NCBI GenBank assembly: GCA_022563075.1
Contig: JADFOC010000171.1
Location: 1-6,282, forward strand
DNA length: 6,282 bases
Direction: 5' to 3'
Source of the DNA: Pseudomonadota bacterium
GTDB lineage: Bacteria > Pseudomonadota > Gammaproteobacteria > Pseudomonadales > Pseudohongiellaceae
Part shown: positions 1 through 5,383 of the stretch, in pieces
Layout of the letters: each line of letters starts with the position of its first letter
Position numbering within the stretch: position 1 is the first letter of the stretch
Translations under genes and position numbers: made by a program
The notes under the pieces: model-generated
What the model was told of the DNA's origin: nothing
Databases searched by the model: none
What the model saw: the letters and a program-made list of their open reading frames with translations, nothing else

Positions 1-35
1 AGAATCGGAAGTGCGTGGGCAGGAGCATTTAGAAA

Positions 36-506
36 ATGGAAACATTCCGATCGATGTGTCGCAGTATATACAACGCATTTCATAAGCTTTCGGTTTCATT
101 ATTTAGGCCAAAGACAGTGCCAGTCAGCAGCGAGGAAACAGTTTGTCGTTTTCTATTTGCTGGGGAATTCAATCGTACTTCCGCAAAATGGCAAGGTTTT
201 ATGCCTAATCGTGATTTAGAGACATCTGTTTTCAGAACGGATCGTTTATCAGACGCAGAGGTGATACATATACGAAGCAAAGTTTCAGAAGCAAGGCGAA
301 AGCAATGCAAAGCTACAACCTATATCAGTGTGTCTGATATATTAGCCACGCTACTAAAAAGCTCTACTTGTCGACTGAATGTGATAGCAAGCGAACGTCA
401 GTACAGGTGGCATGCTGATATTTTGAATTGGCCCGGAACTCAGCAAGATCGAATGGCCTTTTCGCAAAAGTTAGCCAAAAAATCGTTTGGTTTGGTGCGA
501 CACTAA
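36..506 (+). CDS. Small hypothetical protein at the end of a putative genomic island
   Basis: A 156-residue soluble protein of unknown function. No signal peptide or membrane segment is visible. Its recognisable blocks are FMP (55-57), ETSVFR (62-67), LSDAE (71-75) and WHADILNWP (125-133). From memory, this F-x-P...ETSVFR...HA-[DN]-I-x-x-WP pattern recurs in small uncharacterised proteins of accessory regions, but I cannot name a characterised member. The ATG at 36 has AGGAG at 21-25, ten bases upstream. The conserved part seems to begin only near residue 33, so the GTG at 117 (residue 28) is an alternative start. The DNA is more AT-rich by eye than the genes to the right. The gene lies just inside the tRNA-His-like att site at 672-694, consistent with island cargo. 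The gene is probably real; its function is unknown. Confidence 0.6.
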   Translation: METFRSMCRSIYNAFHKLSVSLFRPKTVPVSSEETVCRFLFAGEFNRTSAKWQGFMPNRDLETSVFRTDRLSDAEVIHIRSKVSEARRKQCKATTYISVSDILATLLKSSTCRLNVIASERQYRWHADILNWPGTQQDRMAFSQKLAKKSFGLVRH

Positions 507-630
507 CTTCAATTCTTGTTACTCTTTTTCCTCAATATTTGTTGGTGTTTTTGTTGGTGGTGTGTGGTTTTCTGAGACTCCATGAAGTTTATAAATATCA
601 TAAGTTAAGTAAAACAGTGCGTTACAACTT

Positions 631-668
631 CACAGAGCCTCACAGAGCTTCAAAGAATTACCTGAAGC
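631..668. repeat. Tandem 10-base repeat and inverted repeat beside the att site
   Basis: Two adjacent 10-mers, CACAGAGCCT (631-640) and CACAGAGCTT (641-650), differ at one base. The second runs into a 6-bp inverted repeat, GCTTCA (647-652) and TGAAGC (663-668), with a 10-base loop. The block ends three bases before the tRNA-like sequence. Short direct repeats beside an att core can be arm-type integrase or excisionase sites, but that is inference and the repeats could be chance. No T-run follows, so it is not a clear terminator. Confidence 0.35.
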
Positions 669-671
669 GGT

Positions 672-694
672 TTCGAATCCCGTCGGTCACCCCA
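672..694 (+). other. 3'-end fragment of a tRNA-His gene; putative att site of an integrated element
   Basis: The stretch reads as a tRNA 3' end: T-loop TTCGAAT (672-678), T-stem 3' strand CCCGT (679-683), acceptor 3' strand CGGTCAC (684-690), discriminator C (691) and CCA (692-694). A C discriminator before CCA is the hallmark of bacterial tRNA-His, whose acceptor here would start GTGACCG. No such 5' strand, D-arm or anticodon arm occurs in the preceding 100 bases. The T-stem 5' strand GCGGT (667-671) is already imperfect, because T671 cannot pair with C679. A bare tRNA 3' end is the usual product of tyrosine-recombinase integration into a tRNA gene, and marks the side away from the intact tRNA. 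The element would therefore lie to the left. Confidence 0.65.
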
Positions 695-1056
695 TTTATG
701 CACCCTGCCGAGTGACTGCTTACCAAGGTGGGAGAGAGTGCTTTAGCGCAGGTTGAGCGCTGCCGTTAATTCGGTTCTCACCGATTCTTCCTGCACTGTA
801 TCAAATCTCTAGATCGGGCCGTTAGGCTCACCACTAGCGTCATCTTCACCCGACTTTCCGTTATATGGGTAAATCCCTCGGCCAGTTTTTCCTGATTCAT
901 GACCAATTTGGCCGTGCATTCCTGCAACCCTTGCCACCGGTAATTGACTGCAAAGGAGCCGGCTTATTCCACTTTTGTAAGTGATTTTTCTTCTCCAGTT
1001 GAGGCATTTAAAGCAGAAGCTCTTGTAGTCCTTAGACACTGAACTAACCTTAAAAA

Positions 1057-1066
1057 TAGTGCACTA
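1057..1066. promoter_or_regulatory. 10-bp perfect palindrome upstream of the cyclase gene
   Basis: TAGTGCACTA is a perfect palindrome 38 bases before the TTG start, immediately after an A-rich stretch (TTAAAAAT, about 1050-1057) that could be part of a -10 region. Its position would suit an operator, but there is only one copy and I do not recognise the site. Confidence 0.2.
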
Positions 1067-1090
1067 CAGGGATTCACATGAAATAAGCGT

Positions 1091-1097
1091 GAAGAGG
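1091..1097 (+). promoter_or_regulatory. Ribosome binding site fixing the TTG start of the cyclase
   Basis: GAAGAGG ends seven bases before the TTG at 1105. An in-frame TAA at 1099-1101 rules out any earlier start. No ATG, GTG or TTG occurs in frame before the signal-peptide core at residues 36-53, so TTG is the only start that keeps the export signal. Confidence 0.6.
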
Positions 1098-1104
1098 CTA
1101 ATCA

Positions 1105-3036
1105 TTGGAATTTCGGGAAGTAGTTATCAATTTATGGGATTTCGACCAGCGACTGTCAGCTGACTGTCGGCGGCCGTCTTGTGCACGACATTCCGCTAGG
1201 AACTATCAGATATCCAGTCTATTGCTGCTTGCTCTACTAATGTCTGGGCAATTGTTGGTTGCACAGGAATCTTACCAATCACTGGCTCTGCCCGATCTGG
1301 CGAATGTCGAAAACAATGATGATATGGCGTACCTATCAGGCTCATGGAAAAAAGCCGTTGGGCGATATCTGTTACCGGTAGGGCCGCTACCCGATGACGG
1401 AACATGGATTGACGTTTCCATTCCGGAATCCTGGCCAGAGCATGGTGGTTCTAATCTTCAAGCAGCCACCTACGTGTTGGACGTTAATTTCCCAAGCCCG
1501 CAATCAGGGCTTTATCTCAATATTGGTCAGGTTTATTCGACATTCGAGCTTTATGTTTCCAATTTCGAAGGAGCACTTGTCTTAATCGCATCCAATGGCG
1601 ATCCAATGACAACTTCTGAGGAGGGGAGCGTGATTATGCATCCCGTTGCCCTGCCAGATTTAGCCACGACCACGCGGTTTGTTTTTCGACTAAATGCCTC
1701 GGAATATCCCGGTACACGTCTCTTGGGTCCTCTGTTAATCGGCGGAGGTGACGCCATTGAAGATGATAATTGGCGCAAGCGCGCGCTGGTGGCTTTTTTT
1801 ATGGGGAGCTTTCTTGTCATCGCTATCTACAATTCTTTTCTCTGGTTGAGTGGTCCCACCAGGCACTGGGAATATTTTATTATTTGTTTCTCCGCCGTTA
1901 ATCTGTTTATCCGCTTGAGTGCCCAACACGATATCGTCAATCTTTGGCTTTGGCATACATTTGCTTTGGAAACGGCGGCGGGGCTTGGCATTCGAATTGG
2001 CTGGGCGACGCTTGGGGTGGCGTTCGGCACCTTGGCGGGGTTGCTACGAACACTTTTCCCATTAGATGTGAGTAGGCTGGTGGCGAGCTGCATCGCAGTA
2101 CCTTGGCTACTGTTTGCCGCCATTGCTTTAACCACGGCTCCAAAAACCTATATTCCGCTGGGAGAGGTGTATCTGTTGACCATTCCTGGATTATTGTTGC
2201 TCTATCTTGGGATTACCGTATTTGTCCTCTGGAAAAGGCGAGCTGGCAGTCTGACACTAATAATAGGTGCCATATTAATAGCGGGTTGTGCCTACCTGGA
2301 CCTGGTGCGCCATAACAACCACGTGACGCAGGTTATTGAAACCGTTAACGTCGCCTTCCTGGTCTTTTTTATCATGCAATCCTTACAGCTGGCCAGGAAG
2401 TATGCCGAGAGTTTGGAACAATCGGCGGAGCTGGCGATAGAACTCAAGGAGGTGAATGAAAACCTGGAAAATCAGGTGAAGGATCGAACCCAGAGTCTTG
2501 AGTTAGCGAATATATCCCTTAAACAACTCGCCATGTCAGATCCATTGACTGGTCTTCCCAACAGGCGCGCATTTCAAATAGAGTTCGATCGGGAGTTACT
2601 AAGAGTCGACCGCTATCAGCATGAGTTCGCCCTGGCGATCATGGACCTGGATTATTTTAAGAAGGTGAATGATACCTGGGGCCACGATTGCGGGGATGAT
2701 GTGCTGGTTGCCGTGGCAAATGAACTGACCACTGGAACCCGTGAAACAGATACCATCGCGCGATTTGGCGGTGAAGAATTTGTAGTCTTATTGCCCGAAA
2801 CCACCAGGAAGCCCGGCGAAGAACTGTTTGAACGTATGCGCACACAAATTGAATCTATGGTGGTGCAGTCGGGTGACGCTGCAGTGAAAGTAACTGCTAG
2901 TTTTGGGATGACGGTCTGTGCCGAAGGCGAGTATCCAGCGGATGTGTTGAAACGCGCCGACCAGGCACTCTATATGGCAAAGCAGCAGGGACGTAATCGG
3001 GTTGTCTATAAAGGCCTGGCCAGGGGTTATCATTGA
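1105..3036 (+). CDS. Membrane diguanylate cyclase with 7TM-DISM-type sensor and GGDEF domain
   Basis: Predicted to make cyclic di-GMP from two GTP at the inner membrane in response to an extracytoplasmic signal; 643 residues. Order of parts: a basic N-terminus and signal-peptide core (about 36-53); a periplasmic beta-sandwich of the 7TMR-DISM or sugar-binding type (about 60-215; see IDVSIPESWP and ATYVLDVNFP); a 7TM block from residue 227 to about 428; a signalling coiled coil (430-477); and a GGDEF domain (about 478-640). The catalytic site looks intact: DPLTGLPNRR (479-488), metal-binding D514 in MDLDYFKKVND, N522, D531, and GGEEF at 555-559 with E557. RETD at 546-549 fits the RxxD inhibitory site, so product feedback is expected. 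No EAL domain is present. The ligand is unknown, and no partner gene is adjacent. The start is TTG (see the site at 1091). Confidence 0.93.
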   Translation: MEFREVVINLWDFDQRLSADCRRPSCARHSARNYQISSLLLLALLMSGQLLVAQESYQSLALPDLANVENNDDMAYLSGSWKKAVGRYLLPVGPLPDDGTWIDVSIPESWPEHGGSNLQAATYVLDVNFPSPQSGLYLNIGQVYSTFELYVSNFEGALVLIASNGDPMTTSEEGSVIMHPVALPDLATTTRFVFRLNASEYPGTRLLGPLLIGGGDAIEDDNWRKRALVAFFMGSFLVIAIYNSFLWLSGPTRHWEYFIICFSAVNLFIRLSAQHDIVNLWLWHTFALETAAGLGIRIGWATLGVAFGTLAGLLRTLFPLDVSRLVASCIAVPWLLFAAIALTTAPKTYIPLGEVYLLTIPGLLLLYLGITVFVLWKRRAGSLTLIIGAILIAGCAYLDLVRHNNHVTQVIETVNVAFLVFFIMQSLQLARKYAESLEQSAELAIELKEVNENLENQVKDRTQSLELANISLKQLAMSDPLTGLPNRRAFQIEFDRELLRVDRYQHEFALAIMDLDYFKKVNDTWGHDCGDDVLVAVANELTTGTRETDTIARFGGEEFVVLLPETTRKPGEELFERMRTQIESMVVQSGDAAVKVTASFGMTVCAEGEYPADVLKRADQALYMAKQQGRNRVVYKGLARGYH

Positions 3037-3068
3037 GACGTTGCAGGTGTCTGTTTGGCCCAGTTTTT
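3016..3068 (+). terminator. Possible terminator after the cyclase gene
   Basis: CTGGCCA (3016-3022) can pair with TGGCCCAG (3056-3063), leaving one bulged base, and TTTTT follows at 3064-3068. A smaller AGAC/GTCT stem lies within the long loop. The loop is large and the left arm overlaps the end of the coding sequence, so the call is weak. Confidence 0.3.
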
Positions 3069-3293
3069 AGAAAGAAAATACATCCTGGCGTAGTGATATT
3101 CGATGTAAAGGATACGTTTCTACGCTCCAGGGCCTGGCGGCTGTGATTGCGGCGCCCGCGAGTCAGAATCCAGTCAGTCACTCAATTTCCGGTATAGTGG
3201 AGATCGAGGCAGGCGCATTGCAGCTATCCAAAAACTTGAAACAACTATCAGCTCCCGTCGGTCTACGTGAGTATCACTGGAGGGGAAGGCGAT

Positions 3294-3545
3294 ATGACAG
3301 CCGAAAACATTAAGACTCTCGATGGTGAACGCACCAGGGTCGCGGACATAGTTCCAGATTCGTTAGTGGAACCGCAATCCCCTGCCAAGGGAATTTGGTC
3401 TCGAGTCATTGCAAGCTACAAGAGCTTGTCCCTGATCATGGCAGGCATGTATACCGGTGTCGGCTGCAGCGGCACACCCAATACGCAGCATAGCTACACA
3501 GATTCTGATAAACCAAGCCTCGATCACGACCAACGACCTGAGTAG
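3294..3545 (+). CDS. Small hypothetical protein upstream of the tRNA-Arg locus
   Basis: An 83-residue open frame that I do not recognise. The ATG at 3294 has a strong ribosome binding site, GGAGGGG at 3279-3285, about eight to ten bases upstream. A GTG at 3267 in the same frame would add nine residues but lacks such a site. The N-terminal half is polar. Around residue 45 a short hydrophobic run (LSLIMAGMYTGVGC) ends in a Gly-Cys, and the tail is polar (TDSDKPSLDHDQRPE). The run is too short and too internal for a standard signal peptide, and the Cys has a poor lipobox. A TATAGT at 3193-3198 could be a -10 box. The gene ends 16 bases before the duplicated tRNA promoter region. The start signals argue for a gene; the lack of any known family argues for caution. 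Confidence 0.4.
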   Translation: MTAENIKTLDGERTRVADIVPDSLVEPQSPAKGIWSRVIASYKSLSLIMAGMYTGVGCSGTPNTQHSYTDSDKPSLDHDQRPE

Positions 3546-3560
3546 TAGTTCTTCTGCGCA

Positions 3561-3657
3561 GCGATGGTTAGCCATCCGATTTCGGTTAAAATACACGCCG
3601 CTTTCAGCTAGCCGATCCAACTAGCCTCCAGCAACAATGCGCTCGTAGCGCAACTGG
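3561..3657 (+). repeat. Upstream copy of the tRNA-Arg promoter, leader and 5' end
   Basis: This is a direct repeat of 3775-3871, exactly 214 bases away. From TAAAAT to the D-loop GG (3587-3657 against 3801-3871), 63 of 71 bases match without gaps. The -35 area is also retained (ATGGTTAG against ATGGTGAG), with a 16-base spacer in both copies. It therefore carries a plausible promoter (TGGTTA 3565-3570, TAAAAT 3587-3592) that would transcribe the broken tRNA below. Confidence 0.8.
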
Positions 3658-3754
3658 GTGAGAACTGGCGTATCCAAAGCGACAGCTTTGAGCGAAGGGC
3701 GAACCACAACGATCTGTGATCGTTGACCGGTAGAGCACCGGCCTTCTAAGCCGG
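3639..3754 (+). pseudogene. Broken tRNA-Arg(UCU) copy, interrupted in the D-loop
   Basis: The 5' 19 bases (3639-3657) match the intact tRNA at 3853-3871 except for one D-stem base: GCGC replaces GCTC, which spoils pairing with GAGC. After the D-loop GG, 73 foreign bases (3658-3730) replace the single A3872 of the intact gene. The tRNA then resumes with 24 identical bases (3731-3754 against 3873-3896), covering the rest of the D-arm and the anticodon arm with TCT. The variable loop, T-arm and acceptor 3' strand are missing; 3755 onwards is unrelated. It cannot fold as a tRNA. Confidence 0.8.
3658..3730. repeat. Hairpin module inserted in the broken tRNA-Arg
   Basis: The insert contains two perfect hairpins: CAAAGC-GACA-GCTTTG (3675-3690) and an 8-bp stem with loop TGT (3707-3714 paired with 3718-3725). 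They are joined by a G- and A-rich linker (AGCGAAGGGCGAACCA). AACTGG occurs at the junction (3652-3657) and again at 3663-3668, which may be a target-like duplication. It has no coding potential. The style matches the second hairpin run at 4006-4068: very short loops, perfect stems and a GGGCGA linker. Confidence 0.6.
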
Positions 3755-3759
3755 GCGTA

Positions 3760-3788
3760 GGACTCCCAGCTAACGCAATGGTGAGTCC
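3760..3788. repeat. Stem-loop between the broken tRNA and the working promoter
   Basis: GGACTC (3760-3765) pairs with GAGTCC (3783-3788), extended inwards by CCA/TGG with one bulged base and a 10-base loop. It overlaps the proposed -35 of the intact tRNA gene. It could be a weak terminator or an RNA structure; no clear T-run follows. Confidence 0.3.
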
Positions 3789-3806
3789 GTTTAATTGATG
3801 TAAAAT
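3779..3806 (+). promoter_or_regulatory. Promoter of the intact tRNA-Arg gene
   Basis: TAAAAT (3801-3806) is a good -10 box, and TGGTGA (3779-3784), 16 bases upstream, is a weak -35. The bases after the -10 are ACACGCCGC, a GC-rich discriminator of the kind found at stringently controlled stable-RNA promoters. Transcription would begin near 3812, leaving a leader of about 40 bases before the tRNA. The same arrangement is preserved in the copy at 3561. Confidence 0.6.
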
Positions 3807-3852
3807 ACACGCCGCTATCAGCTAGTCGATATAACTGGCTTCCACCAACAAT

Positions 3853-3929
3853 GCGCTCGTAGCTCAACTGGATAGAGCACCGGCCTTCTAAGCCGGATGT
3901 TGCAGGTTCAAGTCCTGCCGGGCGCGCCA
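3853..3929 (+). tRNA. tRNA-Arg, anticodon TCT
   Basis: A complete 77-base cloverleaf reading AGA codons. The acceptor GCGCTCG pairs with CGGGCGC, with one T-G wobble. The D-arm is GCTC-AACTGGATA-GAGC. The anticodon stem CCGGC/GCCGG encloses loop CTTCTAA, giving anticodon TCT. The T-arm is GCAGG-TTCAAGT-CCTGC, the discriminator is G, and CCA is encoded (3927-3929). It has its own promoter upstream and a strong terminator directly downstream, so it is a single-gene transcription unit. It is the only intact member of a local set of tRNA-Arg fragments. Confidence 0.97.
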
Positions 3930-3931
3930 AT

Positions 3932-3964
3932 ATACAAAGCCTGCTGTTAGCGGGCTTTTTGTAT
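3932..3964 (+). terminator. Rho-independent terminator of tRNA-Arg
   Basis: AAAGCCTGC (3936-3944) pairs with GCGGGCTTT (3950-3958) around loop TGTTA, followed by more T residues (3959-3960). The outer ATAC/GTAT (3932-3935 with 3961-3964) extends the stem across two bulged T residues. It begins three bases after the CCA. Confidence 0.9.
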
Positions 3965-3974
3965 TGGTCCGACT

Positions 3975-4068
3975 GGTGTGCTCGTAGAGACTGCCGGTTC
4001 GACCAGCGCGTAGCGCGCAGCACGCCTGCAAGGCGCCCGTAGGGCGAGGAATTTATCTTCGATAAATT
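3975..4068. repeat. Run of short perfect hairpins downstream of tRNA-Arg
   Basis: Four adjacent perfect hairpins, each with a three-base loop: GCGCG-TAG-CGCGC (4006-4018), GCCT-GCA-AGGC (4024-4034), CGCCC-GTA-GGGCG (4034-4046) and AATTTATC-TTC-GATAAATT (4050-4068). In addition, GGTGTGCT (3975-3982) can pair with AGCACGCC (4019-4026), enclosing the first hairpin, a GTGCTCGTAG that resembles the tRNA-Arg 5' end, and GGTTCGACC, which resembles a T-arm. The linker GAGTGAACCC then joins the run to a tRNA 3' fragment. I see no coding capacity. I do not recognise a named repeat family. Confidence 0.7.
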
Positions 4069-4078
4069 TTGAGTGAAC

Positions 4079-4095
4079 CCTGCCGGGCGCGCCAA
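4079..4095 (+). repeat. Detached 3' end of tRNA-Arg
   Basis: Seventeen bases identical to 3914-3930: the T-stem 3' strand CCTGC, acceptor 3' strand CGGGCGC, discriminator G, CCA and one further A. The break falls at the border between T-loop and T-stem. Either it ends a degenerate second tRNA copy carrying hairpin modules, or it is an att-like duplication left by an element that once used the tRNA-Arg 3' end. No integrase gene is present nearby. Confidence 0.75.
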
Positions 4096-4221
4096 ACCCT
4101 GGTCAAACACCCACTGTAGAGCCCTTAATGACTACCTCGACCGCCAAAATTCCCCATAGCTTAATCCACCAGATCATCTATCCTGATATTTAAGCATTAG
4201 CCAAAAATAGGGATATTGAAT

Positions 4222-5298
4222 ATGGGCGGCAAGATATTAGCCATGCTTGTCATGGTTGGACTTACTGGTACTGCGGTTGCGCAAGAGGAAGGAAACACCA
4301 GCCAAGGAGCCGATAATGGGCAACCTTTTCAAGCACTTAGTGCGCTGATCGAAGAAAACAATCAACTTATTGCAGACAATGCCGGCGCCATCGAGGCGAT
4401 CGCAGTAGAAGTCGCTGTTTTGGCGGGTGACATCGACGTCATTAATCAACAAATGGCTGACTTAGACACCAGACTCGGGGCCAATGAGAGTGCGATTGCC
4501 AATGCCCTGGCAATGATAGACGAAAACTCCGTGAATATAGAGGGACTGGAATCAGACCTAATCAGTCTGAGTGACGACACCAAGCAAGACATCGATAGTC
4601 TTAGGCAAGATATCCGACTTCTCGACCAGGAAGTCGGCAGCCTGTTACAGACCAACTCGGGTCGAATCGCGTCGCTATTGCTGGCTCTGAGCGTGTTAAG
4701 TGCGGATGTGCAAGACAATACAGCCGCCATAAACCCTCTGATTACCGACATCAGCTACTTGATGAGCCAGGTGATGTTCAACACAAATTCGGTCAGCCTG
4801 CTCAACAATCAGCGAAATCTGCTGGTGGCCAGGATCGATGATCTTGACTTTCTGTTGCTTACCCTGAACGACGAGATCGATAAGCTGAAGGTTGGGGTAG
4901 TGGTTGTGGGAGGGGGAACGTTCACAGACATCGGTATTAATGAGACTATTTCGGGAGCGTTGACAATTTATGATGCCATTTCTCTCGGTCATCCCTCCCG
5001 CTCCAATGCGTACTCGGACACTTATACGTTTGAACTTGGGGCAACCCGGACCGTTGTTATTGATCTCGCTTCCCCGGATATCAATTCCACCGGCAGAAGA
5101 GGCGATCCCGGCTTCGTTGACACATTGCTGGTGCTGCATCGAGGTGACTGCAGAAATTGTCGACTCACCTACAACGATGATGGCGGAGAAGGGCTCAATT
5201 CACGTATCACCATGGCTCTGGATACCGGGCTGTATACTATCGAGGTGACCTCGTACAAAGATGAGGCGGTAGGGGAATATCAGCTACGTCTGCAGTAA
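4222..5298 (+). CDS. Exported coiled-coil protein with C-terminal PPC-like beta domain
   Basis: A 358-residue protein, probably periplasmic or secreted. MGGKILAMLVMVGLTGTAVA is a clear signal peptide with cleavage after AVA (residue 20). Residues about 34-223 are almost continuous heptad-like helix rich in Ile, Leu, Asp, Asn and Gln, as in long coiled-coil stalks. A Val/Gly hinge (224-232) leads to a beta-rich domain (234-358) with features of the bacterial pre-peptidase C-terminal (PPC) type: DTYTFELG, DTLLVLH at 300-306, YNDDGGEG, and LYTIEVTSY...GEYQLRLQ at the end. C310 and C313 form a CxxC there. No catalytic domain is visible. The ATG at 4222 is preferred over the TTG at 4216 because AGGG (4209-4212) is nine bases from the ATG but only three from the TTG. 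A surface fibre or binding role is a guess. Confidence 0.85.
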   Translation: MGGKILAMLVMVGLTGTAVAQEEGNTSQGADNGQPFQALSALIEENNQLIADNAGAIEAIAVEVAVLAGDIDVINQQMADLDTRLGANESAIANALAMIDENSVNIEGLESDLISLSDDTKQDIDSLRQDIRLLDQEVGSLLQTNSGRIASLLLALSVLSADVQDNTAAINPLITDISYLMSQVMFNTNSVSLLNNQRNLLVARIDDLDFLLLTLNDEIDKLKVGVVVVGGGTFTDIGINETISGALTIYDAISLGHPSRSNAYSDTYTFELGATRTVVIDLASPDINSTGRRGDPGFVDTLLVLHRGDCRNCRLTYNDDGGEGLNSRITMALDTGLYTIEVTSYKDEAVGEYQLRLQ

Positions 5299-5383
5299 TA
5301 AAATAATATTCCTAACAAAAACAATGATTTACTAAAGAAAGCTAGAACAAGGTCGATATAGTAGCTGTAAGTAGTTGTATTAT

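Larger units (their letters stand above)
695..1104. other. Non-coding stretch, no convincing gene
   Basis: This is presumably the chromosomal flank of the att site plus the upstream region of the cyclase gene. It contains small inverted repeats, AGCGC-7-GCGCT near 744-760 and TCGGT-TCTC-ACCGA near 772-785, neither followed by a T-run. A minus-strand frame (1039 down to 809, GTG start, 76 codons) is open and has a weak AAGG upstream. Its product, rich in Gly, Lys and Arg, matches nothing I recognise and is probably not a gene. I looked for a c-di-GMP riboswitch before the cyclase and saw no convincing match. Confidence 0.5.

Noticed and set aside
428..715. A 95-codon plus-strand frame with a hydrophobic segment, overlapping the end of the first gene
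   Set aside because: It begins at a TTG inside another gene without a good ribosome binding site, its hydrophobicity follows from T-rich DNA, and its C-terminus would be translated from the tRNA-His fragment and flank. A real small membrane protein cannot be fully excluded.
809..1039. A 76-codon minus-strand frame with a GTG start
   Set aside because: It has only a weak AAGG site, no recognisable family and low-complexity polar composition. It may be a relic, but I cannot support it as a gene.
895..1104. Possible c-di-GMP riboswitch upstream of the cyclase, suggested by GACTGCAAAGG
   Set aside because: The remaining conserved GEMM elements and paired regions are not recognisable.
1551..2143. 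Several minus-strand frames of 68-102 codons within the cyclase gene
   Set aside because: They are antisense shadows of a clear coding sequence and match no family.
3363..3620. An 85-codon minus-strand frame whose start resembles part of the frame at 3604-4110
   Set aside because: The similarity only reflects the duplicated tRNA promoter and leader on the plus strand. The rest is the antisense of the small ORF at 3294.
3561..4095. CRISPR array as an explanation for the repeats
   Set aside because: The repeats are not regularly spaced, the stems differ in sequence, no constant repeat with unique spacers is present, and there are no cas genes.
3604..4110. A 168-codon minus-strand frame containing RPAGLEPATSGLEGRCSIQLSYE
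   Set aside because: This peptide is the well-known false translation of the antisense strand of tRNA-Arg genes, often mis-annotated as a protein. The frame lies over the intact tRNA and its fragments.
4237..5139. Minus-strand frames within the coiled-coil gene, up to 147 codons
   Set aside because: They are antisense of a well-supported gene with a signal peptide and recognisable C-terminal domain.
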